Below, one piece after another: positions 15,566-24,730 of a stretch of DNA of 64,000 bases (position 1 is the stretch's first letter; each line of letters starts with the position of its first letter). The stretch is from Rubellimicrobium roseum. GTDB taxonomy: Bacteria; Pseudomonadota; Alphaproteobacteria; Rhodobacterales; Rhodobacteraceae. The stretch lies in NCBI RefSeq assembly GCF_006152145.1, contig NZ_VDFV01000014.1:1-64000 (forward strand), given 5' to 3'. Below the pieces are notes generated by a model, which was not told the DNA's origin, did not search any database, and saw only the letters and a program-made list of their open reading frames with translations. Both the position numbers and the translations under genes were made by a program.

Positions 15566-18500
15566 ATGCGCGACCGGACGGCCCCCAGCCCTTCCCCCAC
15601 GCACGCGACCGCGGCGGGGCGCCCGGACGCGGCCCCCGTGCCATTGCGGCGGCGGCTCTGGCGGGACCTGTGGCCCGTGCGGCTGCGGGGCGCGCGCTGG
15701 GCGGGGCGGCTTTTGCGGGTCGGGGTTCTGCTGCCGCTGGCGTTCCTTGCGATCGCGCCCTTCCTGCTGATCGGGCAGGAGGTCACGGCGCCCGGCTGGA
15801 TCCGCGAGCGCGTGGAGGCCTCGGCCGCCGACGCGCTGGGCGGGGGGCGGCTGCGATTCTCGGCCATCACCGTGCGGGTGCCGGGCGACCTGCACCCGGA
15901 GGTAAGGCTGCTGGGCGTGACGCTGGCGGACCGGAGCGGGCAGGTGCTGGCGCGCGTGCCGGAGGTGACGGCGCAGGTTTCGCCCCGCGGGCTGCTGTTC
16001 GAGCATCGCCTGCTGGTGCAGGAGGTCGCGCTGGGCGGGGCGGAGCTGACGCTGCGCCGCGACGAGGAGGGGCGGGTGGACCTCGCCTTCGGCGCGGGCG
16101 GGGGACCGCAGGTGCCGGTGGGGCGGGCCGAGGGGCTCGCCTCGCTGCCCGACCAGTTCGAGCGGCTCTTCGAGCGCCCGGCGCTGGAGGCGCTGCGGAG
16201 GGTGCGGGTGGGCGGCCTCGTCGTCAACTACGAGGACGCGCGGGCGGGGCGGGCCTGGACTCTGGACGGGGGGGAGCTGACGCTCGACCTGTCGGGGGGC
16301 ATGACCCGGCTGCGGGGCGAGGTGTCGCTCCTGTCGGGGCGGTCCTACGTGTCGCGGGCGCGGCTCGACTACGAGAGCCCGCGGGGCAGCCGCGCGGCGC
16401 GGATCGGGGCGACGATCACCGACGTGGCCGCCGCCGACGTGGCGAGCCAGAGCCCGGCGCTGACCTGGCTGCGGGTGGTGGACGCGCCGATCTCGATGGC
16501 GGTGCGAGTGGAGCTGGACGAGGGCGGCGCGCTGGGGCCCACCAACGTCGCGCTGAAGATGGCGCGAGGGGAGCTGCGCCCCAACGCCGCGACGCGCGTC
16601 CCCTTCGACGTGGCGCGGGCCTACCTGAGCTACGATCCCGCCGCGCAGGCCGTCGAGTTCGACCGCGTGGAGGTCCGCAGCGACTGGGGCAGCGTGCTGG
16701 GCGAGGGGCAGGCCTGGCTGCGCGAGATCGAGGCGGGGCTGCCGCGCGCGCTGCTGGGGCAGTTCCGGCTGAGCGAGATCGTGGCGGCGCCGCCGGGACT
16801 TTACGCCGAGCCAGTGCGGCTTCCGCAGGCCGAGGCGCAGTTCCGTCTGCGGCTCGATCCCTTCACGGTGGACGTGGCCGAGGCGAGCCTGGGGCTGCCG
16901 GGCGGGGAGGAGGGCCGCGTCGCCCTGGGCGGGCGGGTCGAGGCGTCGCCGGACGGCTGGCACGTCGCGCTGGACGCGGGCTTGGCCCAGGTGACGCGGG
17001 ACGGGGTCCTGGCGCTGTGGCCCGAGCGGCTGCGGCCGGGGCTGCGGGACTGGCTGGACGCGAACCTGACGGCGGGCCGGCTGCGCGACGTGGCGGCTGC
17101 GCTGCGGATCGCGCCGGGCGTGGCGCCGGAGGTGGCTCTGACGGCGGGCTTCGAGGGGCTGGCGGTGCGGCCCCTGCCCACGGAGCCGCCGATCACCGGT
17201 GGCGCGGGCGCGATGCAGTGGCAGGACGGAACCTTCGCCGTCACGCTGGACCGCGGTCGGGTCGCGGCGCCCGAAGGCGGGATGGTGGAGATGGGGGGCA
17301 CGAGCTTCGTCATCCATCCTGGCGACTCGGCGCGCGCGCCCGCGACGGTGCATCTGGACGCCGAGGGGCCGGTGACGGCGGCGCTGTCGCTGCTCGACCA
17401 GCCGCCCTGGCGCTTCCTGTCGGGCGCGGAGCTGCCCGTCGACCTGGCCGAGGGGCGGGCCGAGGTCGGGGGGACAGTGGACCTGTTCCTGGGGCCCATG
17501 CAGCCGGATGAGCTGCGGTACGACATCGCGGCGGTCCTGAGCGACGTGCGGACCGAGGTGCTGGTGCCGGGGAAGGTGCTGACCGCCGAATCGCTGGCCG
17601 TAGCGGTCACGCCGGACGGGATCGACATCGGCGGCGACATGCGCCTGGGCTCGGTCCCTCTGCGGGGCGGCTGGCGGCAGGGATTTTCGCCCGAGGAGCA
17701 GGGGCGGTCGCGCGTGACGGCCCAGGTCGGGATCACGCCGAAGGCCCTGGAGGAGCTGGGCGTCCTGCTGCCGTCCGGCAGCGTCGCGGGCGAGGGGACG
17801 GGGGAGCTGGTCGTGGACCTCGCGCGCGGGGAGGCGGCGCGCTACAGCCTGCGGTCGGACCTCCGGGGGCTCGGGCTGTCGGTATCCGAGCTGGGCTGGT
17901 CCAAGGGGCGGGACGCGGGCGGCGCGCTGCGGGTCGCGGGGCGGCTGGGCAGCCCCGCGACTGTGGAGCGGCTGTCGCTGAGCGCGCCGGGGCTTTCGGC
18001 CGAAGGCAGCGTGCGGCTGACGCCCGAAGGCGGCTTCGACCGGCTGCGGCTGTCGAGCCTGACCGTCGGCGACTGGCTGGAGGTGCCGCTGACCCTGTCC
18101 GCGCGGGCGGGGCACGACACGCCGGCCGTCGAGGTCACGGGCGGGCGGCTCGACCTGTCCCGCGCGACCTTTGGCAAGGGGGCGGAGGGCGGCGAGGGCG
18201 GGCCGATCACGGCGAACCTCGACCGGGTGCAGGTGACCGAATCGGTGGCGCTCACGGGCTTCGCGGGCGAGTTCGGGACCGAGAACGGGCTGGAGGGCGT
18301 GTTCTCCGGGCAGGTGAACGGCGGACCCACGGTGACGGGGCGCGTGGCGCCGCAGGGCGACCGGGTGGCCGCGCGCATCCGGGGCGCGGACGCGGGGGCG
18401 GTGATGACGGCCGCGAACCTGTTCACCCGCGCGGAAGGGGGGGCGCTCGACCTGCTGCTGCTGCCCGAGGGGGACGAGAGCTACACGGGCGAACTGTGGA

Positions 18501-18919
18501 TCACGGGCCTCCGGGTCGTCGAGGCGCCGGTGCTGGCGTCGCTCCTGAACGCCGCCTCGGGGATCGGGCTCCTTCAGCAGCTCAGCGGGCAGGGGATCGT
18601 CTTCGACGAGGTGGCGGCCGACTTCCGCATCGACCCGACGCTGGTCATCGTCGAGCGGGCCAGCGCGCAGGGCGCCGGGCTGGGGCTGTCGGCGAGCGGC
18701 GCCTTCGACACCGAGGCCTGGTGGATGGACTTGGAGGGGGTGCTGTCGCCCTTCTACCTCGTCAACGGGATCGGCTCGATCCTGACGCGGCCGGGCGAGG
18801 GGCTGCTGGGGGCGAACTTCACCCTGAAGGGAAGCCCGGACGCGCCAACGCTGGGCGTCAACCCGCTGTCGCTGCTGGCGCCGGGGGGCCTGCGCGAGCT
18901 GTTCCGGCGGCGGCCCTGA
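15566..18919 (+). CDS. AsmA-like / DUF3971 envelope protein (YhdP-type)
   Basis: A 1117-residue protein with a short cytoplasmic N-terminus, one membrane span (about 48-70, VGVLLPLAFLAIAPFLLIG) and a very long periplasmic beta-rich part. It resembles the DUF3971/AsmA superfamily, including YhdP and TamB relatives that bridge inner and outer membranes and move phospholipids. The C-terminal region (about 960-1117) has the AsmA-like segment ending LLAPGGLRELFRRRP. Its length is typical for YhdP-like proteins. It is divergent from bcp and 51 bases ahead of queA. The lipid-transport role is inferred from family members. Confidence 0.82.
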   Translation: MRDRTAPSPSPTHATAAGRPDAAPVPLRRRLWRDLWPVRLRGARWAGRLLRVGVLLPLAFLAIAPFLLIGQEVTAPGWIRERVEASAADALGGGRLRFSAITVRVPGDLHPEVRLLGVTLADRSGQVLARVPEVTAQVSPRGLLFEHRLLVQEVALGGAELTLRRDEEGRVDLAFGAGGGPQVPVGRAEGLASLPDQFERLFERPALEALRRVRVGGLVVNYEDARAGRAWTLDGGELTLDLSGGMTRLRGEVSLLSGRSYVSRARLDYESPRGSRAARIGATITDVAAADVASQSPALTWLRVVDAPISMAVRVELDEGGALGPTNVALKMARGELRPNAATRVPFDVARAYLSYDPAAQAVEFDRVEVRSDWGSVLGEGQAWLREIEAGLPRALLGQFRLSEIVAAPPGLYAEPVRLPQAEAQFRLRLDPFTVDVAEASLGLPGGEEGRVALGGRVEASPDGWHVALDAGLAQVTRDGVLALWPERLRPGLRDWLDANLTAGRLRDVAAALRIAPGVAPEVALTAGFEGLAVRPLPTEPPITGGAGAMQWQDGTFAVTLDRGRVAAPEGGMVEMGGTSFVIHPGDSARAPATVHLDAEGPVTAALSLLDQPPWRFLSGAELPVDLAEGRAEVGGTVDLFLGPMQPDELRYDIAAVLSDVRTEVLVPGKVLTAESLAVAVTPDGIDIGGDMRLGSVPLRGGWRQGFSPEEQGRSRVTAQVGITPKALEELGVLLPSGSVAGEGTGELVVDLARGEAARYSLRSDLRGLGLSVSELGWSKGRDAGGALRVAGRLGSPATVERLSLSAPGLSAEGSVRLTPEGGFDRLRLSSLTVGDWLEVPLTLSARAGHDTPAVEVTGGRLDLSRATFGKGAEGGEGGPITANLDRVQVTESVALTGFAGEFGTENGLEGVFSGQVNGGPTVTGRVAPQGDRVAARIRGADAGAVMTAANLFTRAEGGALDLLLLPEGDESYTGELWITGLRVVEAPVLASLLNAASGIGLLQQLSGQGIVFDEVAADFRIDPTLVIVERASAQGAGLGLSASGAFDTEAWWMDLEGVLSPFYLVNGIGSILTRPGEGLLGANFTLKGSPDAPTLGVNPLSLLAPGGLRELFRRRP

Positions 18920-18970
18920 ACGGCGGGCGGGGCGTTGCTCCGCCGCGCGGGGCGGGGTAGCCAATCGGCC

Positions 18971-20014
18971 ATGAAACTCTCGGATTTCGACTTCGACCTG
19001 CCCGACGGGCTGATCGCCACCCGGCCCGCGCGGCCACGCTCCTCGGCCCGCCTGCTGGTGGCGGGGCCGGAGGCGATCGACGACCTGCATGTGTTCGACC
19101 TGCCGGAGGTGCTGCGGCCCGGCGACCGGCTGGTGCTGAACGACACCCGGGTGATCCCGGCGCGGCTCCAGGGCCATCGACGGCGGGGCGAGGCCGAGGC
19201 GCGGATCGAGGCCACGCTGCTGACCGACCGGGGCGAGGGGCTCTGGGCGGCGCTGCTCAAGCCGCTGCGCAAGGTGAAGGAGGGCGAGGTCATCGACTTC
19301 GGCGGCGGGCTGTCCGCAACCTTCGAGGGCAGCGAGGAAGGGCAGGGACTGTTGCGCTTCGCGCTGTCGCCCGACGCCTTCTCCGAGGCGCTGGCCCAGG
19401 CGGGGCGGATGCCGCTGCCCCCCTACATCGAGGCGCTGCGGTTCCCGGACGCGCAGGACCGCGAGGACTACCAGACCGTCTGGGCGCGGCGCGAGGGGGC
19501 GGTCGCGGCGCCCACCGCCTCGCTGCATTTCGACGAGCCGCTGCTGGCCCGCCTGCGCGAGAAGGGCGTGGAGTTCACGCATGTCACGCTGCACGTGGGC
19601 GCGGGGACCTTCCTGCCGGTCAAGGTGGACGACATCCGCGAGCACCGGATGCACGCCGAATGGGGCGAGGTGACGGAGGAGGCCGCCGCCGGGATCTCGG
19701 CGACGCGGGCCGCGGGCGGGCGGGTGATCCCGGTGGGGACCACGGCCCTGCGGCTGATCGAGACGGCGGCGCGCGAGGGCGCGATCCGACCCTGGCGGGG
19801 CGACACCGACATCTTCATCACGCCGGGCTTTCCGTTCCGCGTGGCGGACGGGCTGATGACCAACTTCCACCTGCCCAAGAGCACGCTGATGATGCTCGTG
19901 TCGGCCTTCCTGGGGGTGGAGCGCATCCGGCAGGTCTATGCCCATGCCATCGCGGCGCGGTATCGCTTCTTCTCCTACGGAGACGCGTCGCTTCTGCTGC
20001 CCGAAGGGCGCTGA
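18971..20014 (+). CDS. queA: tRNA preQ1(34) S-adenosylmethionine ribosyltransferase-isomerase
   Basis: A 347-residue QueA, which transfers and isomerises the ribosyl part of SAM onto preQ1 in tRNA to give epoxyqueuosine. It begins [20 protein letters not shown] and contains the conserved [32 protein letters not shown] and [17 protein letters not shown] segments. The length is normal. ATG 18971 is preferred over a start at 18935 because it matches the family N-terminus. It lies 51 bases after the AsmA-like gene. Confidence 0.95.
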   Translation: MKLSDFDFDLPDGLIATRPARPRSSARLLVAGPEAIDDLHVFDLPEVLRPGDRLVLNDTRVIPARLQGHRRRGEAEARIEATLLTDRGEGLWAALLKPLRKVKEGEVIDFGGGLSATFEGSEEGQGLLRFALSPDAFSEALAQAGRMPLPPYIEALRFPDAQDREDYQTVWARREGAVAAPTASLHFDEPLLARLREKGVEFTHVTLHVGAGTFLPVKVDDIREHRMHAEWGEVTEEAAAGISATRAAGGRVIPVGTTALRLIETAAREGAIRPWRGDTDIFITPGFPFRVADGLMTNFHLPKSTLMMLVSAFLGVERIRQVYAHAIAARYRFFSYGDASLLLPEGR

Positions 20015-20113
20015 CGGCCCGGTCGGGTCGCGCGCGGACGATTCATCCACCCTGGCCATGCTAGGGTCGCGGCCGGGGCGACACTCCGGCACGAGGGAAC
20101 GGGAAGGGCAACC

Positions 20114-21343
20114 ATGCTGCAAGTCCTCGGAAGCGCCTGGGCGCTCCTGCTCGGGATGTATCTTCTCATGATCGGCAACGGGCTCCAGGGCACGCTGCTG
20201 GGCCTGCGGGGCGAGATCGAGGCCTTCAGCACGCTCGAGATCTCGGTCGTGATGTCGGCCTATTTCGTGGGGTTCCTGTTCGCCTCCCGCCTCGCGCCGC
20301 TGCTGATCCGGCGGGTGGGTCATGTGCGGGTCTTCTCGGCGCTGGGCTCGGGCATCTCGGCGATCCTGATCCTGTACCCGGTCCTCCCCGAGCCCTGGGT
20401 CTGGGCGCTGGCGCGGGTGGCGATCGGGTTCTGCTACTGCGGGGTCTACATCACCGCCGAATCTTGGCTGAACGACGCCGCCAGCAACGCGAACCGGGGC
20501 AAGGCGCTGTCGCTCTACATGGCCGTGCAGATGGGCGGCATCGTCACGGCGCAGTGGCTCATCTCGCTCAACGACGTGTCCGGCTTCGTGGTCTTCATCA
20601 TCCCGTCGATCCTGGTGTCGCTGAGCTTCGCGCCGGCGCTGCTGTCGGCCACCCAGACGACGCCCCAGTTCGCGGCCACCAAGGCGCTGCGGATGCGGCG
20701 GCTGCTGGAGGCGTCGCCCCTGGCCTGCGCGGGCATGTTCCTGCTGGGATCGGTCTTCGCGGCGCAGTTCGGGATGTCCGCGGTCTACGGCACCCGCGCC
20801 GGGCTGTCCGAGGCGCAGATCACGCTGATGGTGTCGCTGACCTATGTCGCCGCGCTGGTGGCGCAGTATCCGATCGGCTGGCTGTCGGACCGGATGGACC
20901 GGCGCGTGCTGATCCTGGGGCTGTCGGCGCTGGGCGGGGGGATCGCCCTGGCGGCGCTGCTCGTGCCGGGGCAGCTCTGGCTGATCCTCGTGGCGGCGGC
21001 GGTGGTGGGGGGAACTTCCAACCCGCTCTATGCGCTTCTGATCGCCTATGCCAACGACTACCTAGAGCGCGAGGAGATGGCGGCAGCCTCGGGAGGCCTC
21101 TTGTTCATCAACGGGCTCGGCGCCGTCGCCGGGCCGCTCATCGTCGGGCAGGTGATGGAGGCCGCGGGGGCGCAGGGGTTCTGGGCGATCATCGCGACGG
21201 TGATGCTGATGCTGGCGGCCTACGCCGCCTGGCGGATGCGGGCCGCGCCCGACAAGCCCATCGTGGATGGCAAGACCGCCTACGCCCCGATCCCTGCCGC
21301 CGCCAGCCCCGTCGCCGCCAGCAGCGAAAGGACACCCGCATGA
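20114..21343 (+). CDS. MFS transporter
   Basis: A 409-residue member of the major facilitator superfamily with 12 predicted spans. Conserved pieces include ARVAIGFCYCGVYITAESWLND in the first half and the loop QYPIGWLSDRMDRRVLIL in the second. This pattern resembles the YcaD-like subgroup. The substrate is unknown. Its stop overlaps the DUF924 start codon (ATGA at 21340-21343), so the two are translationally coupled. Confidence 0.86.
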   Translation: MLQVLGSAWALLLGMYLLMIGNGLQGTLLGLRGEIEAFSTLEISVVMSAYFVGFLFASRLAPLLIRRVGHVRVFSALGSGISAILILYPVLPEPWVWALARVAIGFCYCGVYITAESWLNDAASNANRGKALSLYMAVQMGGIVTAQWLISLNDVSGFVVFIIPSILVSLSFAPALLSATQTTPQFAATKALRMRRLLEASPLACAGMFLLGSVFAAQFGMSAVYGTRAGLSEAQITLMVSLTYVAALVAQYPIGWLSDRMDRRVLILGLSALGGGIALAALLVPGQLWLILVAAAVVGGTSNPLYALLIAYANDYLEREEMAAASGGLLFINGLGAVAGPLIVGQVMEAAGAQGFWAIIATVMLMLAAYAAWRMRAAPDKPIVDGKTAYAPIPAAASPVAASSERTPA

Positions 21344-21924
21344 CCGTGACGCCCAAGGACGTTCTCGATTTCTGGATCGGGGAGGTCGGCGAGAAGGACT
21401 GGTACGCCGTCGACCACGAGCTGGACCAGCGCATCCGCGACCGCTTCCTGCCCGCCTGGGAGACGGCGATGGAGGGGCGGCTGGGGCTCTGGCTCACCGA
21501 TCCGCGGGACGCGCTGGCCTATCTGGTCCTGCTCGACCAGTTCCCGCGCAACATGTTCCGGGGCGACCCGCGCAGCTTCGCCTCGGACCCGCACGCGCGG
21601 GCGGCGACCAAGACCTGCATCGCGCGGGACTGGGACCTGCGGGTGCCCGAGCCCGAGCGGCAGTTCTTCTACCTGCCGCTCATGCACAGCGAGAACCTGG
21701 TGGACCAGGACCGCTGCGTGCGGCTGTTCAAGGCGCGGATGCCCGAAACGGGGGCCGACAACCTGCTCCACGCCGTCGCCCACCGTGAGCAGATCCGCCG
21801 CTTCGGCCGGTTCCCGATGCGCAACGAGGTTCTGCGCCGCGCCAGCACGCCCGAGGAGCAGGAATTCCTGGCCCAGGGCGGCTACCGGGCGCTGGTCGAG
21901 GGCCTGAGGCCCAAGGCCGCCTGA
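21340..21924 (+). CDS. DUF924 family protein
   Basis: A 194-residue soluble, all-helical TPR-like protein of the DUF924 family. Recognisable segments are VLDFWIGEVGEKDWYA, YLVLLDQFPRNMFRGD and FFYLPLMHSENLVDQD. Its biochemical function is unknown. The start codon overlaps the stop of the MFS gene by four bases, so the two proteins are made together. It has no signal peptide and is probably cytoplasmic. Confidence 0.88.
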   Translation: MTVTPKDVLDFWIGEVGEKDWYAVDHELDQRIRDRFLPAWETAMEGRLGLWLTDPRDALAYLVLLDQFPRNMFRGDPRSFASDPHARAATKTCIARDWDLRVPEPERQFFYLPLMHSENLVDQDRCVRLFKARMPETGADNLLHAVAHREQIRRFGRFPMRNEVLRRASTPEEQEFLAQGGYRALVEGLRPKAA

Positions 21925-21996
21925 CGCCCGGTCTGGCGGCGGTGCCCGGCTTGCTCTAGGAGTCTCCCCTGACCTTTGACTGGGGAGACGATGCTC

Positions 21997-23388
21997 ATGG
22001 CCAGCCGGACCTTCGACGTGATCGTGATCGGGGCGGGCCCCGGCGGCTACGTGGCCGCGATCCGGGCCGCGCAACTGGGCAAGAAGGTGGTCATCGTCGA
22101 AAGGGAGCACCTGGGCGGCATCTGCCTGAACTGGGGCTGCATCCCGACCAAGGCGCTGCTGCGGTCGGCCGAGGTGTTCCACCTGTTCCACCGCGCCAAG
22201 GACTTCGGCCTGTCGGTCGAGAAGCCCAGCTTCGACTTCGACGCCGTCATCAAGCGGTCGCGCGGCGTGGCCAAGCAGCTTTCGTCGGGCATCGGCCACC
22301 TGATGAAGAAGAACAAGATCGAGGTCGTGATGGGGGCCGCCCGGCTGGCCGGCAAGGGCAAGGTCGCGGTCACGACCGCCAAGGGGGCCGAGGAGCTGGA
22401 GGCCCCGGCCATCGTTCTGGCCACCGGCGCGCGGGCCCGCAGCCTGCCGGGGATGGAGCCCGACGGGGACCTGATCTGGAACTACAAGCACGCGCTCCAG
22501 CCGCCGCGGATGCCCAAGGACCTGCTGGTGATCGGCTCGGGCGCCATCGGGATCGAGTTCGCCAGCTTCTTCAACACCATGGGCGCCAAGGTGACCGTGG
22601 TCGAGGTGGCCGACCGCATCCTGCCCATCGAGGACGCCGAGGTGTCGGCCTTCGCGAAGAAGCAGTTCGTCAAGCAGGGCATGACCATCGTCGAGGGTGC
22701 CAAGGTCTCGCTGACGAAGGGGCAGGGCAAGGTCACCGCGAAGATCGAGGCCGGCGGCAAGGCCGAGGAGAAGGTCTTCGACACCGTGATCTCGGCCGTG
22801 GGCATCGTCGGCAACGTCGAGGACCTGGGGCTGGAGGAGGCGGGCGTGAAGGTCGAGCGGACCCACGTCGTCACCGACGAGTTCTGCCGCACGGGCGTCG
22901 AGGGGCTTTATGCCATCGGCGACGTGGCCGGGGCGCCGTGGCTCGCGCACAAGGCCTCGCACGAGGGCGTCATGGTGGCCGAGATGATCGCGGGGCAGCA
23001 TGTCCATCCGATCAAGCCCGGCGCCATCGCGGGCTGCACCTACTGCCATCCGCAGGTGGCGTCGGTGGGCTTCACCGAGGCGCGGGCGAAGGAGATGGGC
23101 TTCGAGGTCAAGGTCGGCCGCTTCCCCTTCATCGGCAACGGCAAGGCCATCGCGCTGGGCGAGCCCGAGGGCTTCGTGAAGACGGTGTTCGACGCCAAGA
23201 CCGGCGAGCTTCTGGGCGCGCACATGGTGGGCGCCGAGGTCACGGAGCTGATCCAGGGCTACATCGTCGGCCGCACGCTGGAGACGACCGAGGCCGAACT
23301 GATGGAGACGGTGTTCCCGCACCCGACGCTGTCGGAAATGATGCACGAGGCGGTCCTTGACGCCTACGGGCGCGCGCTCCACTTCTGA
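21997..23388 (+). CDS. lpdA: Dihydrolipoyl dehydrogenase (E3)
   Basis: A 463-residue flavoprotein that reoxidises lipoamide in 2-oxoacid dehydrogenase complexes. The FAD site is IGAGPGGYVAA, the redox disulfide is C43/C48 in GICLNWGCIPTKAL, the NAD site is VIGSGAIGIEFASF, and the C-terminal catalytic His-Glu is in HPTLSEMMHEAV. ATG 21997 was chosen because GGAG at 21984-21987 sits nine bases upstream; ATG 21991 would be only three bases away. No E1 or E2 genes are beside it. Confidence 0.95.
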   Translation: MASRTFDVIVIGAGPGGYVAAIRAAQLGKKVVIVEREHLGGICLNWGCIPTKALLRSAEVFHLFHRAKDFGLSVEKPSFDFDAVIKRSRGVAKQLSSGIGHLMKKNKIEVVMGAARLAGKGKVAVTTAKGAEELEAPAIVLATGARARSLPGMEPDGDLIWNYKHALQPPRMPKDLLVIGSGAIGIEFASFFNTMGAKVTVVEVADRILPIEDAEVSAFAKKQFVKQGMTIVEGAKVSLTKGQGKVTAKIEAGGKAEEKVFDTVISAVGIVGNVEDLGLEEAGVKVERTHVVTDEFCRTGVEGLYAIGDVAGAPWLAHKASHEGVMVAEMIAGQHVHPIKPGAIAGCTYCHPQVASVGFTEARAKEMGFEVKVGRFPFIGNGKAIALGEPEGFVKTVFDAKTGELLGAHMVGAEVTELIQGYIVGRTLETTEAELMETVFPHPTLSEMMHEAVLDAYGRALHF

Positions 23389-23462
23389 TCTTGTAGAACG
23401 TAACGGGAACATCCATAGTCCGATCCAGAGCCTTCGAGGGGCATTAGCGGGTCGGACTTGAA

Positions 23463-23741
23463 ATGGCGCGGCGGGTGGTCAAACTGACTCCTGTGGGCGC
23501 CGAACCTTCGTCGCCCGGCGGCGGAGGTTCGGACATGCTCGAGGAGCGGGTGCAGCGGCTGGAACTTGACCTCGCCGAGGTCAAGGCCGACCTCAAGGCG
23601 ATCCGCGCCGACATCCACTCGTCGAAGGCCGACCTGTCCTACCTGCGCGGCCGGGCCGAGCAGATGCCGACGACGCTCCAGCTCATCGGCTTCGCCGTGG
23701 CCGTCTTCGTGGCGGCGGGCGTTCTCCAGATCTTCCAGTAG
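23463..23741 (+). CDS. Small coiled-coil membrane protein, unknown function
   Basis: A 92-residue protein. Residues about 27-65 form a heptad-rich coiled coil (LEERVQRLELDLAEVKADLK), and residues about 70-90 form a single C-terminal membrane span (LIGFAVAVFVAAGVLQIF). This is a tail-anchored layout. The N-terminal 25 residues are Gly/Pro/Ser-rich and likely disordered. It is separated from lpdA by 74 bases on the same strand. I do not recognise a named family; similar short proteins occur in many roseobacters. Confidence 0.65.
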   Translation: MARRVVKLTPVGAEPSSPGGGGSDMLEERVQRLELDLAEVKADLKAIRADIHSSKADLSYLRGRAEQMPTTLQLIGFAVAVFVAAGVLQIFQ

Positions 23742-23812
23742 GCCCGGCGCGGGGCTTGCCCTTGCGCGGCGGACGCGGGACGCTGGCCGCGTGTGAACCG
23801 AGGGGTGGACGC

Positions 23813-24730
23813 TTGGGCCGGATACTTGTGACGGGAAGCCACGGGCTGGTGGGGCGCGAACTGGTCGCGGCGCTGGAGGCGCAGGGGCACGAGGTCGTGC
23901 CCTTCGACCGGCGCCATGACGGGTCCGACCTGCGGGACGTCGAGTCGGTCGCTCGCGCGCTGCAGGGCTGCGAGGGGGTGTTCCATCTGGCCGCCGTGTC
24001 GCGGGTGGCCTGGGGCGAGGAGGACTCGGCGCTCTGCCATGCGATCAACGTGGACGGGACGGCGGTGCTGCTGCGCGCGGCGCTGGACCGGTCCGAGGCG
24101 CCCTGGGTGGTCTTCGCGAGCTCCCGCGAGGTTTATGGCAACCCGCCGGAGGTCCCCGTCCGCGAGGACATGCCCCGCGCGCCCGTGAACGCCTATGGCC
24201 GGTCCAAGCGCGACGGAGAGCTGCTGTTCGAGGAGGCCATGGCAAAGGGCCTGCGGGCCGCGCTGGTGCGGCTGTCGAACGTCTACGGGACCGAGCATGA
24301 CCATCCGAGCCGGGCGGTGCCGTCGCTTCTGTGGCGGGCGATGCAGGACGAGGACCTCTTGCTGACGGGCTCTGACGTCTTCTTCGACTTCGTGCATGTG
24401 GAAGACTGCGTGAAGGGGCTGCTGCGCGCGGCGCAGGCTCTGCGCGAGGGTCGGTCGCTGCCGCCGCTGCACTTGGTCACGGGGGTGCCGACCTCGCTGC
24501 TGGAGCTGGCGCAGGCGGCGGTGCGCGTGACAGGCTCGGGGTCGCGGATCGTGGTGCAGCCGGCGCGGAGCTTCGACGTGGAGGGCTTCTGCGGCAACCC
24601 CGCGCAGGCCGAGGCGGTGCTGGGCTTTCGTCCGCGCATCGGGCTGGAGGAGGGGCTGGGGCGCCTGCGCGACCGGCTTGCGGCGCGGGGCCGGGGGCCC
24701 GACGCCTTCAGCCTGTCCGAGCTGACCTGA
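23813..24730 (+). CDS. NAD-dependent epimerase/dehydratase (extended SDR)
   Basis: A 305-residue extended SDR with the Rossmann motif TGSHGLVGREL near its N-terminus, YGRSK (YxxxK active site) in the middle and RLSNVYG further on. It should modify a nucleotide-linked sugar, for example as a 4-epimerase. The TTG at 23813 (MGRILVTGS) follows a GAGGGG ribosome site; TTG 23756 is an alternative. It marks the left edge of the polysaccharide locus. Its last 23 bases overlap the end of the convergent membrane protein gene. Confidence 0.82.
   Translation: MGRILVTGSHGLVGRELVAALEAQGHEVVPFDRRHDGSDLRDVESVARALQGCEGVFHLAAVSRVAWGEEDSALCHAINVDGTAVLLRAALDRSEAPWVVFASSREVYGNPPEVPVREDMPRAPVNAYGRSKRDGELLFEEAMAKGLRAALVRLSNVYGTEHDHPSRAVPSLLWRAMQDEDLLLTGSDVFFDFVHVEDCVKGLLRAAQALREGRSLPPLHLVTGVPTSLLELAQAAVRVTGSGSRIVVQPARSFDVEGFCGNPAQAEAVLGFRPRIGLEEGLGRLRDRLAARGRGPDAFSLSELT

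Noticed and set aside
14996-20323. An open frame of about 1775 codons on the minus strand across the AsmA-like and queA genes
   Set aside because: It is the antisense shadow of GC-rich coding DNA: extreme Arg/Pro/Gln/His composition, no ribosome site, and real genes on the other strand. Only its last 158 codons are a gene (bcp).
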